Of a DNA stretch of 64,000 nt, positions 34,701-45,100 are shown one piece after another. The notes beneath the pieces were generated by a model. That model was not told the DNA's origin, did not search any database, and saw only the letters and a program-made list of their open reading frames with translations. Source of the stretch: Acanthococcus lagerstroemiae (taxonomy: Eukaryota; Arthropoda; Insecta; Hemiptera; Eriococcidae); the NCBI GenBank assembly GCA_031841125.1, contig CM063112.1, forward strand, positions 30,344,603-30,408,602. Reading direction: 5' to 3'. Position 1 is the first letter of the stretch. Each line of letters begins with the position of its first letter. The position numbers were made by a program, and so were the translations under genes.

Positions 34701-37700
34701 ACTTTGCCTGTTTGACCACTTCGGGAAGCCTCGTTCGATGTGGACTCCCAAGTACTTGACTGAAGTATTCACTCGAACTAGTTGGCCCGCCAACCTGATG
34801 GTCGGCGGCCGGTAGTCCTCGGGCTTACGCTTCCCTCTGTCCAGTCTCTTGGCCGGGGAATAAAGTGACAGCATATTCGTTGGAAGAAAGTGACGACATA
34901 TTTTTCCCCCGTTCAGTTTTTCTCGATTTATTAAGTATTTTGGTGATCGGTTTCAGGTTTGGCTCAATGCGCCGAATTGTGCTGGCAACTTCGAGGGGAG
35001 GCTGGGAAACGCCAAGTGCCGGGGGCCAAATTAGCATTACAGCAGAATATCGGATTAGGTGGTGCTGTTGTCGTCGCTTTGTACCAACACGGCTTCCCGC
35101 ATACATTGAAAAGGTATTGCTGAATTTCTACGCCATATCAGCAGAAGGATTTTGAAGTTTTGACTGCAGTCGCATTGAGAGGAAGAAATTTAAATAATTG
35201 TACCTCGTTTTCAGTTCGTCGGTGAGCTTAAATCCCGTGAACGCGTATGTAGATGATCCAAACTGCTTCAAAGTGGGTCCGTTGTTCAAAATATTGGAAG
35301 AGGCTATGCACGAAGACAAAGATAATCTCATCGCCGGCGTCCGTGGTATATATTGTTTCAAAGTGAAAAATTCAAAAGGACAACAGGGAATGTGGATTAT
35401 TAATGCGAAAACAGGAAAAGGCTCAGTCACATACAAAGGAACAGGTACTTGATATTTTTATTTATATCTTTTCTTTTTTATTTAAGACTGTCCTTACAGA
35501 AACTGATAACAATGAAGCAGTTTGAGTAAGATTTGAAAATCAGCTCGATTCTGCAACAAATTCAGCATTTACAAAATTTTTACCGGTCCTCCCAAGACAT
35601 CGAAAGTTCTCAATTTGAAAAAGGCTTTCAGTTTCAAACGTCTCGTTTTGATAATAGACTTACCCAAGATTCAAAAGGAAAGCATTTTTCCGAGGTGAAA
35701 GTAAAAATGATAAATTTTCCCGTGAAAATTATTTAAAAATCAACCATGCAAAATGAAAGGGAGCCCCTCGCCCCCGTATTGAAATGATAATACTCCGTGT
35801 CTCTCAATAGCCCCTCCCTGTTTTGGTTTTCGACATCATTAGACACCTTGATGTAGTTTCCGACTTTTCTCATTTCTTTCACAGAACAGGCTAGTCTTCA
35901 AAAACTAGAATTTTAAATGAGTTATTGCTCCATGCAATTGACGGTGTCGCTTTAAACATGGCCCAAGTGCAAAGATGTCAGTTTGAGAAAAATGTTTGGA
36001 AATTCAAAATGCTATAATTAAAATATGAGACATGTTGGTTTTGCAAACTAAATTGAATTGGATCAAAATATGTTTCTACTTTTTAGATACACTTTTAACC
36101 TTTTCGTACGAGTTAAAATAAATTCATTATGATTTAAGAAAATCATCGACAATTTGGTCCTTTTTAAGGCGACAATTTTTTTGTTCAGTTTGCTTTAGAC
36201 AAACGAAATGACCCCTGAGAAATTATTCGGTCATTTTAGTAAACTTACGACTGTAACAGAGCAAAGAACTAATCAAAATAATCGTAAAATCACGAATTGT
36301 TTTATTGCTGAGTAGTACTAGCATCCTGATAAGGAATTCTTTCGTAGCTACGTGATATTAATGATGCCATGCGCGTTCGGTTTTGGATTATTCATCGTAA
36401 TAACGATTATGTGGTAACAGAAAATATGAAAATCGCCACAGCAAAACAAAGAAAATATCACCGGTAGAGCTTCCTAGTAATTCAAAACAAAACCTTGAAA
36501 AAAAAAGTTGAGCTCGATTGGATTATATTAACCTGTGTCTTACTAGGGTCAAGTTCAGCTTTTTCCGTTAAAATTGGCCAATGGAATGGCAGATACCTAA
36601 AAATAAAATAATTTACTGATTTTAATGGAACGCATGTGAATTGTTGTCTAGAGTCTGTACATTATGCCTGTGATATTTTATGTATTTATATTCACCAATG
36701 TTGTCGTGCTTAATGTACTGGTTCTAGATAACAGCTTATCCAACTTTGATCGAAATTGGTTAATTATTTTATTTTTAGGTATTTTCTATTCAGTTGGCCA
36801 GTTTTGATTGAAAAAGCTTTAACTTCGACCCCTGTGAGACACAGGTTTATATTTTCCAATCGAGCTCATACTAACTTAAGATTCTTTTTTGAATTATTTA
36901 GAACAACTTCCGGGAATGAGGACAATTTTTCGAGAAAATTTGTGAATCAAGGATCTCGCCCCAGTAAGTTTGCATCGCGCTCACTGGTAACGAACTAGTG
37001 AATAGCGACACCCTAGTAGTATATTTCTGTCTGATACCGTATATTTGTAAAGTGTTTTTCTCCATCAAAAATGTTGGTAGCAGTGGCGTAGTGGAAGGGG
37101 TTTGTGATGTGGACTCCTTGCGATTTCGTCAAATGGTGATGTTTCTAATTTTAGCATCCCCTATAATACCCTCTCCCTCTTTGGTCAAGATTAGACTCTT
37201 CTCGAACACTAGGACTAGGCTAGCTGCACCCCATTGATAGGTAGCGTCATAAAACATTGATATTTGATGAAGGAAGTTTGCTGGAATTGAATAACATATT
37301 CGTTTCTTAAAAGTGCCTGAGCGCGCATAGGCTCTTTTCAAAACGGCACTATCCACCGTCAGATCCTAGGGCAGTGAGGTGTCTTAACTCTCACTTCAGA
37401 GATTGTCTTCGATTAGCACAATGAGTTTGAACCAACTATGCTGATGTGGTAATGGAGGCAATGGTATTAGTATCCTCGTTGTACTTCTCCTTCCCGATGG
37501 TATTCCGAGCAATGTTTGATAAGGTTCACAAGGCTCGTTGGGTACAAGTATATCAGTTAGTTCAGCTCAACTTGACTACTAAAATCGACTTTTTCAACAA
37601 CAAAAAAAAGTTCTTACATTATTTGGCCTGTGTAGAAAGAGGTCTCACCTATCGTTCGTGTACTAAAAATTACTGACTGCCCTACGTAGTTCTGCAATAA

Positions 37701-38366
37701 ATACGTTCTTTAACTGTGCTTCGAGCAGAGTTAGAGCAGAGTCGAATTCTCACTCCGTGCCGTTCTTTAATTTCCAATTGAGTAGCCCAGAGCTTGGTCA
37801 GTGTAAAATTTGCTACATATGAGGGAAGGGAGTAGACAGCAAATGGTTATCTATTGACGGTCACATGATTGTTTATTGTGTTTGCTCAGTCGCCTTCTCT
37901 AATTCCGGAGCAAGCAACAGCAGAGTATGGAGTGAACGTCATTTTTGTTTGATCTTTGATGTCCTTGCTTTACTCTTCTCGAAGCAGAGTTAAAGAACAC
38001 ACCTGATGTGACATTTCTGTTTTCACGATGGTAGACCAGTGTAAATGACCTCGAATCCCTTCGGTAAAGGTTCTTTTTTCATATTCCATATTGTCAGCCG
38101 TATCGAGTGTTGTAGCCATATTGCATTTAATCGATTTCAAACGCAGTTTTCTAATGAAATCTTGACAATTTTTAGAAAAACCGGATGTAACTTTTCAAAT
38201 GAACGACGAAGATGTTTTCGATCTAATATCCGGTAAGCTGAACCCCCAGCAAGCATTCTTTCAAGGAAAGATTAAAATTCAAGGTAACATGGGTCTGGCG
38301 CTGAAATTAACGGAGCTGCAAAGAAAAGCTAATAACAAGATAGAAGCTCTTAAAGCTAAACTTTAA
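28714..38366 (+). CDS. Sterol carrier protein X: peroxisomal 3-ketoacyl-CoA thiolase fused to SCP2 domain
   Basis: Complete nine-exon gene of 545 residues (human SCPx is 547). Exons: 28714-28764, 30125-30254, 30475-30668, 31574-31764, 32746-32983, 33091-33346, 34957-35113, 35215-35444, 38176-38366; all are GT-AG and in frame. The thiolase part (residues 1 to about 400) cleaves 3-ketoacyl-CoAs with preference for branched or sterol side chains. The nucleophile is Cys87 in [17 protein letters not shown] (His298) and GHPLGATG (His348) complete the active site. Residues of about 425-540 form the lipid-binding SCP2 domain. The C-terminal AKL is a PTS1 peroxisome signal. The start codon opens [17 protein letters not shown], as expected for the family. 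Insect SCPx is associated with sterol uptake and lipid metabolism. The fused architecture is ancestral in animals. Confidence 0.97.
28765..30124. other. ScpX intron 1
   Basis: 1.36 kb, AT-rich. A C-rich stretch near 29900-29940 is the only compositional change. No gene or repeat was recognised. Confidence 0.6.
30669..31573. other. ScpX intron 3
   Basis: Contains decayed GACA-type simple sequence (about 30850-31020 and 31310-31370) and a short retroposon insertion at 31161-31271, listed separately. Confidence 0.65.
31161..31271 (-). mobile_element. Short retroposon-like insertion with 22-bp target duplication
   Basis: A 111-bp insert of the dispersed family also seen at 14950-15060 and 46222-46329. 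It is flanked by direct repeats at 31139-31160 and 31272-31293 (both begin ccgtgagaaaaga) that match at 21 of 22 positions. Long variable-length duplications are the mark of LINE-machinery (target-primed) insertion. There is no poly(A). Strand is assigned by taking the end shared by all copies as 3'. Confidence 0.75.
31765..32745. other. ScpX intron 4
   Basis: About 980 bp. Positions 32220-32370 and 32510-32560 are rich in agacagaca-type motifs (relic GACA simple sequence). Nothing else was recognised. Confidence 0.6.
33347..34956. other. ScpX intron 6
   Basis: 1.6 kb, of which about 1.17 kb is an R1/TRAS-like LINE fragment (33690-34856). Without it and one duplication copy the intron would be about 430 bp. 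Confidence 0.7.
33690..34856 (-). mobile_element. R1/TRAS-type LINE 3' fragment with 14-bp flanking repeat
   Basis: Minus-strand frames decode, with frameshifts, the RT thumb ([12 protein letters not shown], then [18 protein letters not shown]). The conserved R1-clade tail follows ([20 protein letters not shown], then [20 protein letters not shown] with Cys/His spacing). The ends are marked by the direct repeat ggaataaagtgaca at 33676-33689 and 34857-34870, read as the target duplication. The copy is 5'-truncated and lacks a poly(A) tail, both usual for R1-clade elements. It lies antisense to ScpX. Confidence 0.8.
37081..37250. mobile_element. Partial hAT-like non-autonomous repeat, copy 1
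   Basis: It starts with cagtggcgtagtgg, a hAT-type terminus. It contains gatgtggactccttgcgatt and ttctaattttagcatcccc, both found in diverged form at 60738-60880. The right end is not defined. Confidence 0.4.
37705..37998. mobile_element. TIR-bounded element, 294 bp
   Basis: The left end is gttctttaactgtgcttcga and the right end reverse-complements to gttctttaactctgcttcga; similarity fades after about 30 bp. It is non-coding. No target duplication longer than 2 bp is evident, so the superfamily is open. Confidence 0.55.
38176..38366 (+). CDS. ScpX last exon: SCP2 C-terminus with PTS1
   Basis: Codes residues 484-545. [20 protein letters not shown] and [19 protein letters not shown] are the conserved C-terminal half of the SCP2 fold. 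The protein then ends ALKAKL followed by TAA. AKL is a good PTS1 tripeptide, matching the same position in vertebrate SCPx. The split codon G|AA joins exon 8. Confidence 0.97.
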
Positions 38367-38412
38367 AACACCACTGAAAAGGAATTGATTTTGGTTTCGG
38401 GACGATATTTAA

Positions 38413-38418
38413 AATAAA
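38413..38418 (+). promoter_or_regulatory. ScpX polyadenylation signal AATAAA
   Basis: A canonical hexamer 47 nt after the stop codon, followed by T-rich sequence. Confidence 0.65.
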
Positions 38419-38995
38419 ATCTCTATTTTTTTAAAAGTAAATTATTGGTACGGTGTTCATATGGCATTTCTATAGATTAGGTTGTGGAAAACGAATTGAA
38501 TACTTGTACATTTGTATTCATTTGATAGTTTGTTATTCATGTGCCTGCTCATGAAATTCTATCCAGTAATGTATACTCAATGTATACTCATTATTTTATG
38601 TTATTTCTATAAAGGCTTTGTGGCTACAGTTGACGTATTTTCACCATTTTTGTAATTTTTATTATATTTTATTTATTGTAGATAAATATTTTTTTTTTAC
38701 CATTTTTGTTTCATCGATCGGTTTTCTACCTGTTTGCTTCGTTAGACGTGTCACGGTTTTTATTTTCTTTTTAATCTCAATGAGCATTGTGATAATTACG
38801 TTAGTGATTGTATTGGTAATTTATTATTCGATGTTTAATAAAAATTGCAAGGAAAAAAGTATTATGTTTTGTGTCTTGAGAATGAAGATCAATTATGTTG
38901 AATTTTAGCAAAGGTAGAGTGACCCCCCCCCCCCCTCATAAAAAAATTCTAGAAATTAGTCGGTAAAATTGGAAAGTAAAGAACTTATAACCATA

Positions 38996-39128
38996 CAAGT
39001 GCGGAGACCTGTAATTTTGTATTCAACCGTGCCCGTGGATGCCGAATCCGACTATGCGGAGTGTACCGCGTAGTCAATTCGGCATCGACGGGCGCGGTTG
39101 GATACAAAATGGCAGGTTTCCGGACTCG
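38996..39128. mobile_element. Palindromic MITE flanked by TA
   Basis: A 133-bp near-perfect inverted repeat: left caagtgcggagacctgtaat, right end reverse complement cgagtccggaaacctgccat, with similarity for more than 60 bp per arm. TA lies immediately outside both ends (38994-38995 and 39129-39130), fitting a Tc1/mariner-type duplication. Non-coding. Confidence 0.7.
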
Positions 39129-39589
39129 TACTGTTTGAGATCTTTGGTCTAGTTAGGTCTTAATTACCTTTTTTCCTTTTTTATTTTTTATTTTTTCCTA
39201 TCTGCACTTTTGTTCTTATCTCCTCTCCTCTGGATGGTGGAAATGAAGAACTTTAATTAGGACATCGGAAATGAGACTGCAGATTGAACTGACGGGATGG
39301 ATAGATAACACATCGTAAACACGGCGATTATTGCCAACCAGACATGGACCTTATCTGTGTAATTTTCCAAATCAAATGAGATTAAAAGTGCCGGTAATTA
39401 TTTATTCAGATGATAATGTAAATCTATATCGTGTCTATCTAAATAGTTTAACAATGCCCATTGTCTCTGTCTTTTTAAGTGATTATCTATCTTTTATTTT
39501 GCACGATTTGTGTTTGAATTTCGAGAAACTGGAAGCTCTGAAAAAATTGCTGCAGCAGAATCTGATTTCTGGCTCTGAACGCCGGCTCC

Positions 39590-39895
39590 AGTCTTAGCTC
39601 CGGCCCTTCAACCTCACCTCGCACCCATTCCTAACTTTAAAAATGACCGGAACCGGAGCTAAAATGAAAAAACATTAACGTTTAGTCGAACCGAAGCTAA
39701 AACCACAATTTTGGTCTTGCTGGAGTTTGGAAAAAATTATGTATCGGAGCCGGAGTTTGGGAAAACATGTTTACCGGAGCCAGTGCAGATTTCAAAAATT
39801 CTAGTTAGAGTCGGAACCGGAACTAAATTCAAATTTGCTCCAGAGCCAGAGCTAAAAGTCGGAGTGGTTCCGGTTTTGTGACCAACTCTGTATCT
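39590..39895. repeat. Degenerate repeat of ccggagctaaaa-type units
   Basis: Words such as ggaaccggagctaaaa, ggagccggagtttgg and ggagtttggaaaa recur irregularly for about 300 bp, a cryptic minisatellite. No coding potential. Confidence 0.5.
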
Positions 39896-40361
39896 CCCTG
39901 CCACTTAGGCATTTTTTGTTATTTACTGCGATTTTCTGTCTTTTTTTTTTCTTTTTGCATATGTCATATTTTTCTTACTTTTTTTGATTCTTTTGCGCCT
40001 CTCGTTTTTGTAAGACTGTCCATGAAATCTAAACGGGTACCTAAATGGTAATACCTGTTATTTAGTTAGCGATACCCATAGTCTTATTATTATCTTTTAG
40101 ATATTTGCAAAGGGTCGTATATAGTTTTGTATAATATCGGTAGGTATAGTTCATGCAGTATAATTATTTTACAACTTCATTTTCATTCAGCAAATTTACT
40201 TAGATATTATAGGTATAGATGCCATAATGCACGGTATCCAAGCATCATACCACAATCAATTTACAGAGATGTCTCTTAGCATACTCTGTATTTTTTGTTA
40301 TTTGAATAAATTCAAATATTAAAAATAAAGTTATCAGTTTTTCTATCACAAATGAGTATCA

Positions 40362-42105
40362 TCAACACTTGATTGGTGAAAATGACAATGTGATATTGGG
40401 AAATGGTCGAAGAATTAAACCTGGAATTCCTACAACATCTTCTTTCTTCAACGTGGTACTAACTCTCAGTGTCCTTAAAATTGTAGCTAATATGATTTTG
40501 GCTTCCAGAACTGCATATTTTTGTCCTGTAACATATTAGAGTTGCTGAGTTAAATTATACTTTCAAGTTTATCGTTTTCATACATCGCAACAGTATAATA
40601 TTTTCAGGGACGTTCCGTTAGGGGGGCAGGGGGGCCACTCCCCCGTAGGAATTTTTCACTCAGCAGTTGGGAAAATTTACCATATGTCAGTCAGGCAAGT
40701 TGGGAAAATCCAACAAGTTAACAGTTTTTTTGTTGTTTTTTTTTGCTTTGATACTTTGGAATTTTGGGAATTGAGTTGAGAAGTTGGGGAAACCCAACGA
40801 AGTCAGAACTTTTTTCTTTCTTTGCATTGATAGTTGGGAATTTTGAGTTGAGTCAGTTAGAAAAATCCAACAAGTCAAGGTTGTTCTTTTTTTTTTTTTG
40901 TTGCTTTCATACTTGAGAATTTTGAGTCCAGTCAGTTGGGACTTTACAATTTTTATCCTCCCCCCCCCCCTCCCCTGGATCAACTCTTCGATACGTCCCT
41001 GAATATTTTCGAAAAAACTAAATCAAATTGGTCCTCCCGGGTTCTTCTGTAATATTTTCATCTTCAGAGGAAATTATAAGTATATTTTATGTTGGAATAT
41101 CACGCCTTTTAATGAAAAGCTGATGAATCTCTTTTTTTCACGCATTTCGCATTCCTAATCTTAAACAAACTCAACGACGTTCAAAATTTTGAGAAACAGC
41201 TCCGATTATTTTTACTTTAGTCTTTGGGACTTATTAATTGTTTGATTCTTTTAGTTTATACTACTTTTCTGGTTTGCTAATAAATAGACAGCAGAAGGCA
41301 GCGAAGGGGTCTCCTTCAATAAATTCTGCACATTGCAAATAATTTGCGCTAAATACAATATATTATTCTACCTACCAATACAGTTTCGAAACCCCGCACT
41401 GAATGGAATGTATGCGTACGCATGACGGGTTTTCGCTACATCTGGAAGAAATCTATCCGGATCGAATTTTTCAGGCTCTGGATATAATCGCGGATCTCTA
41501 TGCAGCAAATACGGTATTACAAACACCTCCATTCCCGCTGGTATGCAGTGATTTTCTACAAAGTTTAAAACACAATTACCAAGCAGCGAATTTTACGGAG
41601 TGGTAGGTATATTGTATGGATGCTTAGCTCACTGAAAAGACCTGCATTGCAAGTAGGTATCTATATCTACCTATATTATGCTACCTTTTTTTAATTGAAA
41701 AATTAAGATAATACGAGTAGTGAAATCCCAATCTTTGTGTGATATAATTATGCTCACTTAATTGCAAATCACTGTCTATCTCCCGGCTGAAAGCTGGCAC
41801 AGCTGGGTATAGTCGTAAAGATTCTTTCAAAACCATATCTAAATATTGCATATTGTTTATATCTTGATGTGTGATATCTCGGAGACTATTACCAAATATT
41901 TGTTCTAGTTCTTCTTGGAGCTTATTCTGCGAACAAAATTTTCGCATAATATGAAAGCATGAAAGCTCACTATATTATTGATTTTTTTTTTTTTTTTTCA
42001 AGGGATATTACTTTCTGAATACAACTGTCTACTGACTTGAACTTCCGGATGTGTAGCAATTGCAAAGAGAGCCCATGTTATGGTAGCAGATACTGTATCG
42101 TGACC
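40362..42105 (-). CDS. CYP4 last four exons: I-helix, K-helix and haem loop
   Basis: 42037-42105 completes the oxygen-binding I-helix ([19 protein letters not shown]). 41758-41926 has the K-helix ExxR as ESLR in [19 protein letters not shown]. 41376-41555 has [18 protein letters not shown] and the haem-ligand loop. 40362-40525 finishes after [14 protein letters not shown] and a TGA stop. All splice junctions are in frame (CAA|GT; A|AA; G|GA). Confidence 0.95.
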
Positions 42106-45100
42106 CTGTGCAACAAAACGCTGTTTAGACTGAAATATACCTACTACCAAGTTATCTATGGATAATAATAGAGAGATATGTAATCATATTCGAACGTAGG
42201 GCCGTAGCTATGAAAATAAGCTAGGGGTTTTACACTGTAGGGTCAGTGGTTCCAAGAGGACATGCGTTTCAAGATAGCAAATTTCGCGACAGTATAATAA
42301 AGTATAATGCAGCCAGCCGAATGTTGAAAGCCGTATTCAGCCAAATTTTCCATCAAAAATCCAGAAGCCAAAAGTCAGCTTTCTGTAATCCAGAAAAAAT
42401 GTATAGCAACAGCTAAAAGCTGTATTTACGCCGCATATTTTCTCAAGGTCAAAAGTTTCAGTCGAAAGCCGAAGCTGAATTTTTCGGCTGCAAAGCTGTA
42501 GCACAAACCACAAAGCACATAACAACAGCAACTAGCGCTATCATGAAGAAACTTAACAGATGTGATACATGGCAACCTCGCGCACCTGCGGCAACTTGAT
42601 CGGCATTAATTATCAGTATTTGAATGTTGTAGAATCTAGAATTGAATGGTCGCGGTTCTTTTCCGATGTGAAACAAGGAACATTATCGTTAATTTTTGAT
42701 TTTTGGAAAAAGATTTTCGCAATCGGCATTCGGTAAGTAAATTTAATGCCTTATTGTACAACTGCTAACGCGAATTCCAACAGTGTATCATTCAAAATGA
42801 TTGCTCTTTATTCAACGCAAATATAACAATGTTTGCTTGGAAAACTGTTAGTTTGAAAGTCATAAATTTTACATTCCAAAATAACGTGAACTAAATTTCG
42901 TATATATTTTTAATTAAAATCCGAAAAATGTTGCAGCAATTGTTCGAGTTTCAAAAAGAAAACTGCACGTTGAAACTTCCCCTGACATTATGAATAGAGC
43001 AGTGCTATTAGTTACTGAGCAAAATTATTTCTATGAAGCAGTTGCTGAAGTATTTCAAGAATTGAATCTAAATTCAAGAACTCTGCCGGTAAGTTTACTT
43101 AGAGAACTATTTTATTGATGACTGACTAGTGTATTCTTTATATGTGCAGAAAAAAATGGAGTTATTGAAGCGGTTATGAGAACATCCTATCGTTTTAAAA
43201 CTGTCTTCGCAAAAGGAAAATTTGCTCTATTACATTAAAGTACGAACTCGTTTGTCTTACGGTTTAAGTAGGACTGGAATGAAAGAAGCAGCTTCCGAAC
43301 TTGAAGTTCGTAATGAGGTCAACGTTCTTGAAAAGTGACTGACAAAACAGAAGGCAGAAGGACGGTTGAAATTGTTCAGGAAACGTTGGACGCTCACGTT
43401 GCGGAAACCATAGAAGTGTTCTCTTTCTAGAGCCACATTCTTCAGTAAACATAATGGTAAGGTATTTTATGACGAACTGAGAGATATAATTTTGAAAAAT
43501 TTTCAGTTAGAAAGCCCAGTCAAGATTTACAATCTGGATGAAACAAACAGCATTATCAATCGTTCATTCGTTGTGAAAAGGTCTTGCTGGATGCGATGCA
43601 AATAGATTGAAAGTTATTCTCGGGAAAAGAGGTACTCTTGTTAGAGGATGTTATATTATTCGCGCCAATGGTACGTATTCCTGTCGCTCCTGCTAATCTT
43701 CCCCCGCAAGAAATTGAAGCATTTTAAGAATTTGAATAAGAAAATGTACGGTGGTAAGTTGATTTAATGAACTATATTATTGATGACTGATAAGTGTATT
43801 TTTCATAAATAAGGTCTTTACGATTCTATCACAGGTATGTGCAGAAAAAAGATGGAGCTACTGAAGCGGGTATGAAAACGTATTGTTTTAACACTGTCTT
43901 CACAGAGGCGCAAGAGGAAAATTGGCCGGTTACATTGAAGTACGAGCTTGTCAATAGGAACAAAAAAGGCAGCTTACAAATTTGCAATTTGTAATGAAGT
44001 CAGCATTCCTGAAAGTGGCTTGCAAAACAGGAGACAGGAGAAGAATGCTTGAAAATGTTTAGAAGACGATTTCTAATGCTCACATTGCGGACACCAGAAG
44101 TTTGTTTTCTTTTTATAGCTACATCATTCAGTAAACACAATGTTGAGGTATTTTATCAACTGAGCGATATAATTTCAAAAAATTCTGTGTTAAGAAGCCC
44201 CCTAAAGATTTACAATCCGAACGAAACAGCGTTATCAACCGTTCATTTGCTGTGAAAACTTTGGCTGGATGTGATACAAAGAGATTGAATAAAGTTACTG
44301 GCGGCAAAGGCGGTACCCTTGTTTCAGGATGTTGTATTTTTCGTGCCAATGGTACATTCCTACCACCTGTGCTAATATTTTATTGTAAGAGATATCTCAT
44401 TTATGGTGAAGAATGCATCCGCTGGAACACTTGGCCTAGCAATTCCAAGCAGATTGATGGGCAGCAAATTGTTTATTAAGGTTGTAGAGCATTACATCGG
44501 ACAGTCTAATTACTCTGGAAATAATCAAACAGTATTAGTCTACCATAATCGCGATTTGTACATCTCTCTTCAGATTGTTTATTGGGCGTGAAAAAGTGAC
44601 GTTACAATTTTGACTCATCTTTTCCATTGTAGCAATCGCATACAACTATTGGACTTTGCAGTCCATTGATCTTTAATGTCTGAACTCAGTATCGAGACTG
44701 ATTCCTGGAGTTGGTGTACTTCTGGCCAGACAATAACAATTTGATATTGGTGAAATATTTGGTGTAACATTTTAAAAAGTATCAAGTCTTAAAAAATTTA
44801 TAAAATCTGGATGAAGTCCGTGCAGAATTTCTCTCTTTAATCCTGAAGCTTTCGATGATGCAGATATTTTGCAATATTCAATGACAGATTGTCCATTAAC
44901 ATTGATGAGTGGCGGAGGTGATGACAAGAACCATATTGTGTGAGCAAATAGTTCCAGCAAAGTTATAAATAAAACCACAATGCCACAAGAATCTCTTGGA
45001 AATGATTTTGTTTTGTTTATTCCTGCTGAAAACTGTCTTGGCTTTCCTAAGGCCAAGTCTTGAACAACTGCAACTTGTAGAAAGGACGAAACTCTATTAT

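Larger units (their letters stand above)
35445..38175. other. ScpX intron 8 (2.7 kb)
   Basis: AT-rich. Holds a TIR element at 37705-37998 and, from 37081, a hAT-like terminus (cagtggcgtagtggaagg) of a repeat also seen near 60738-60880. A second promoter for an SCP2-only transcript, known in mammals, was looked for here and nothing convincing was seen. Confidence 0.6.
38419..40361. other. Convergent interval between ScpX and CYP4
   Basis: About 2 kb between the two 3' ends. Contains a C run (about 38924-38935), the palindromic element at 38996-39128 and a degenerate repeat at 39590-39895. No canonical AATAAA was found close to the CYP4 stop on the minus strand. Confidence 0.65.

Noticed and set aside
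35445..38175. Internal promoter for an SCP2-only transcript, as in mammals
   Set aside because: No initiator, leader exon or in-frame start with convincing context was found; the SCP2 exons join cleanly to the thiolase exons.
40687..40983. 98-residue minus-strand open frame before the CYP4 last exon
   Set aside because: Entirely inside a hAT-type MITE built of tandem repeats.
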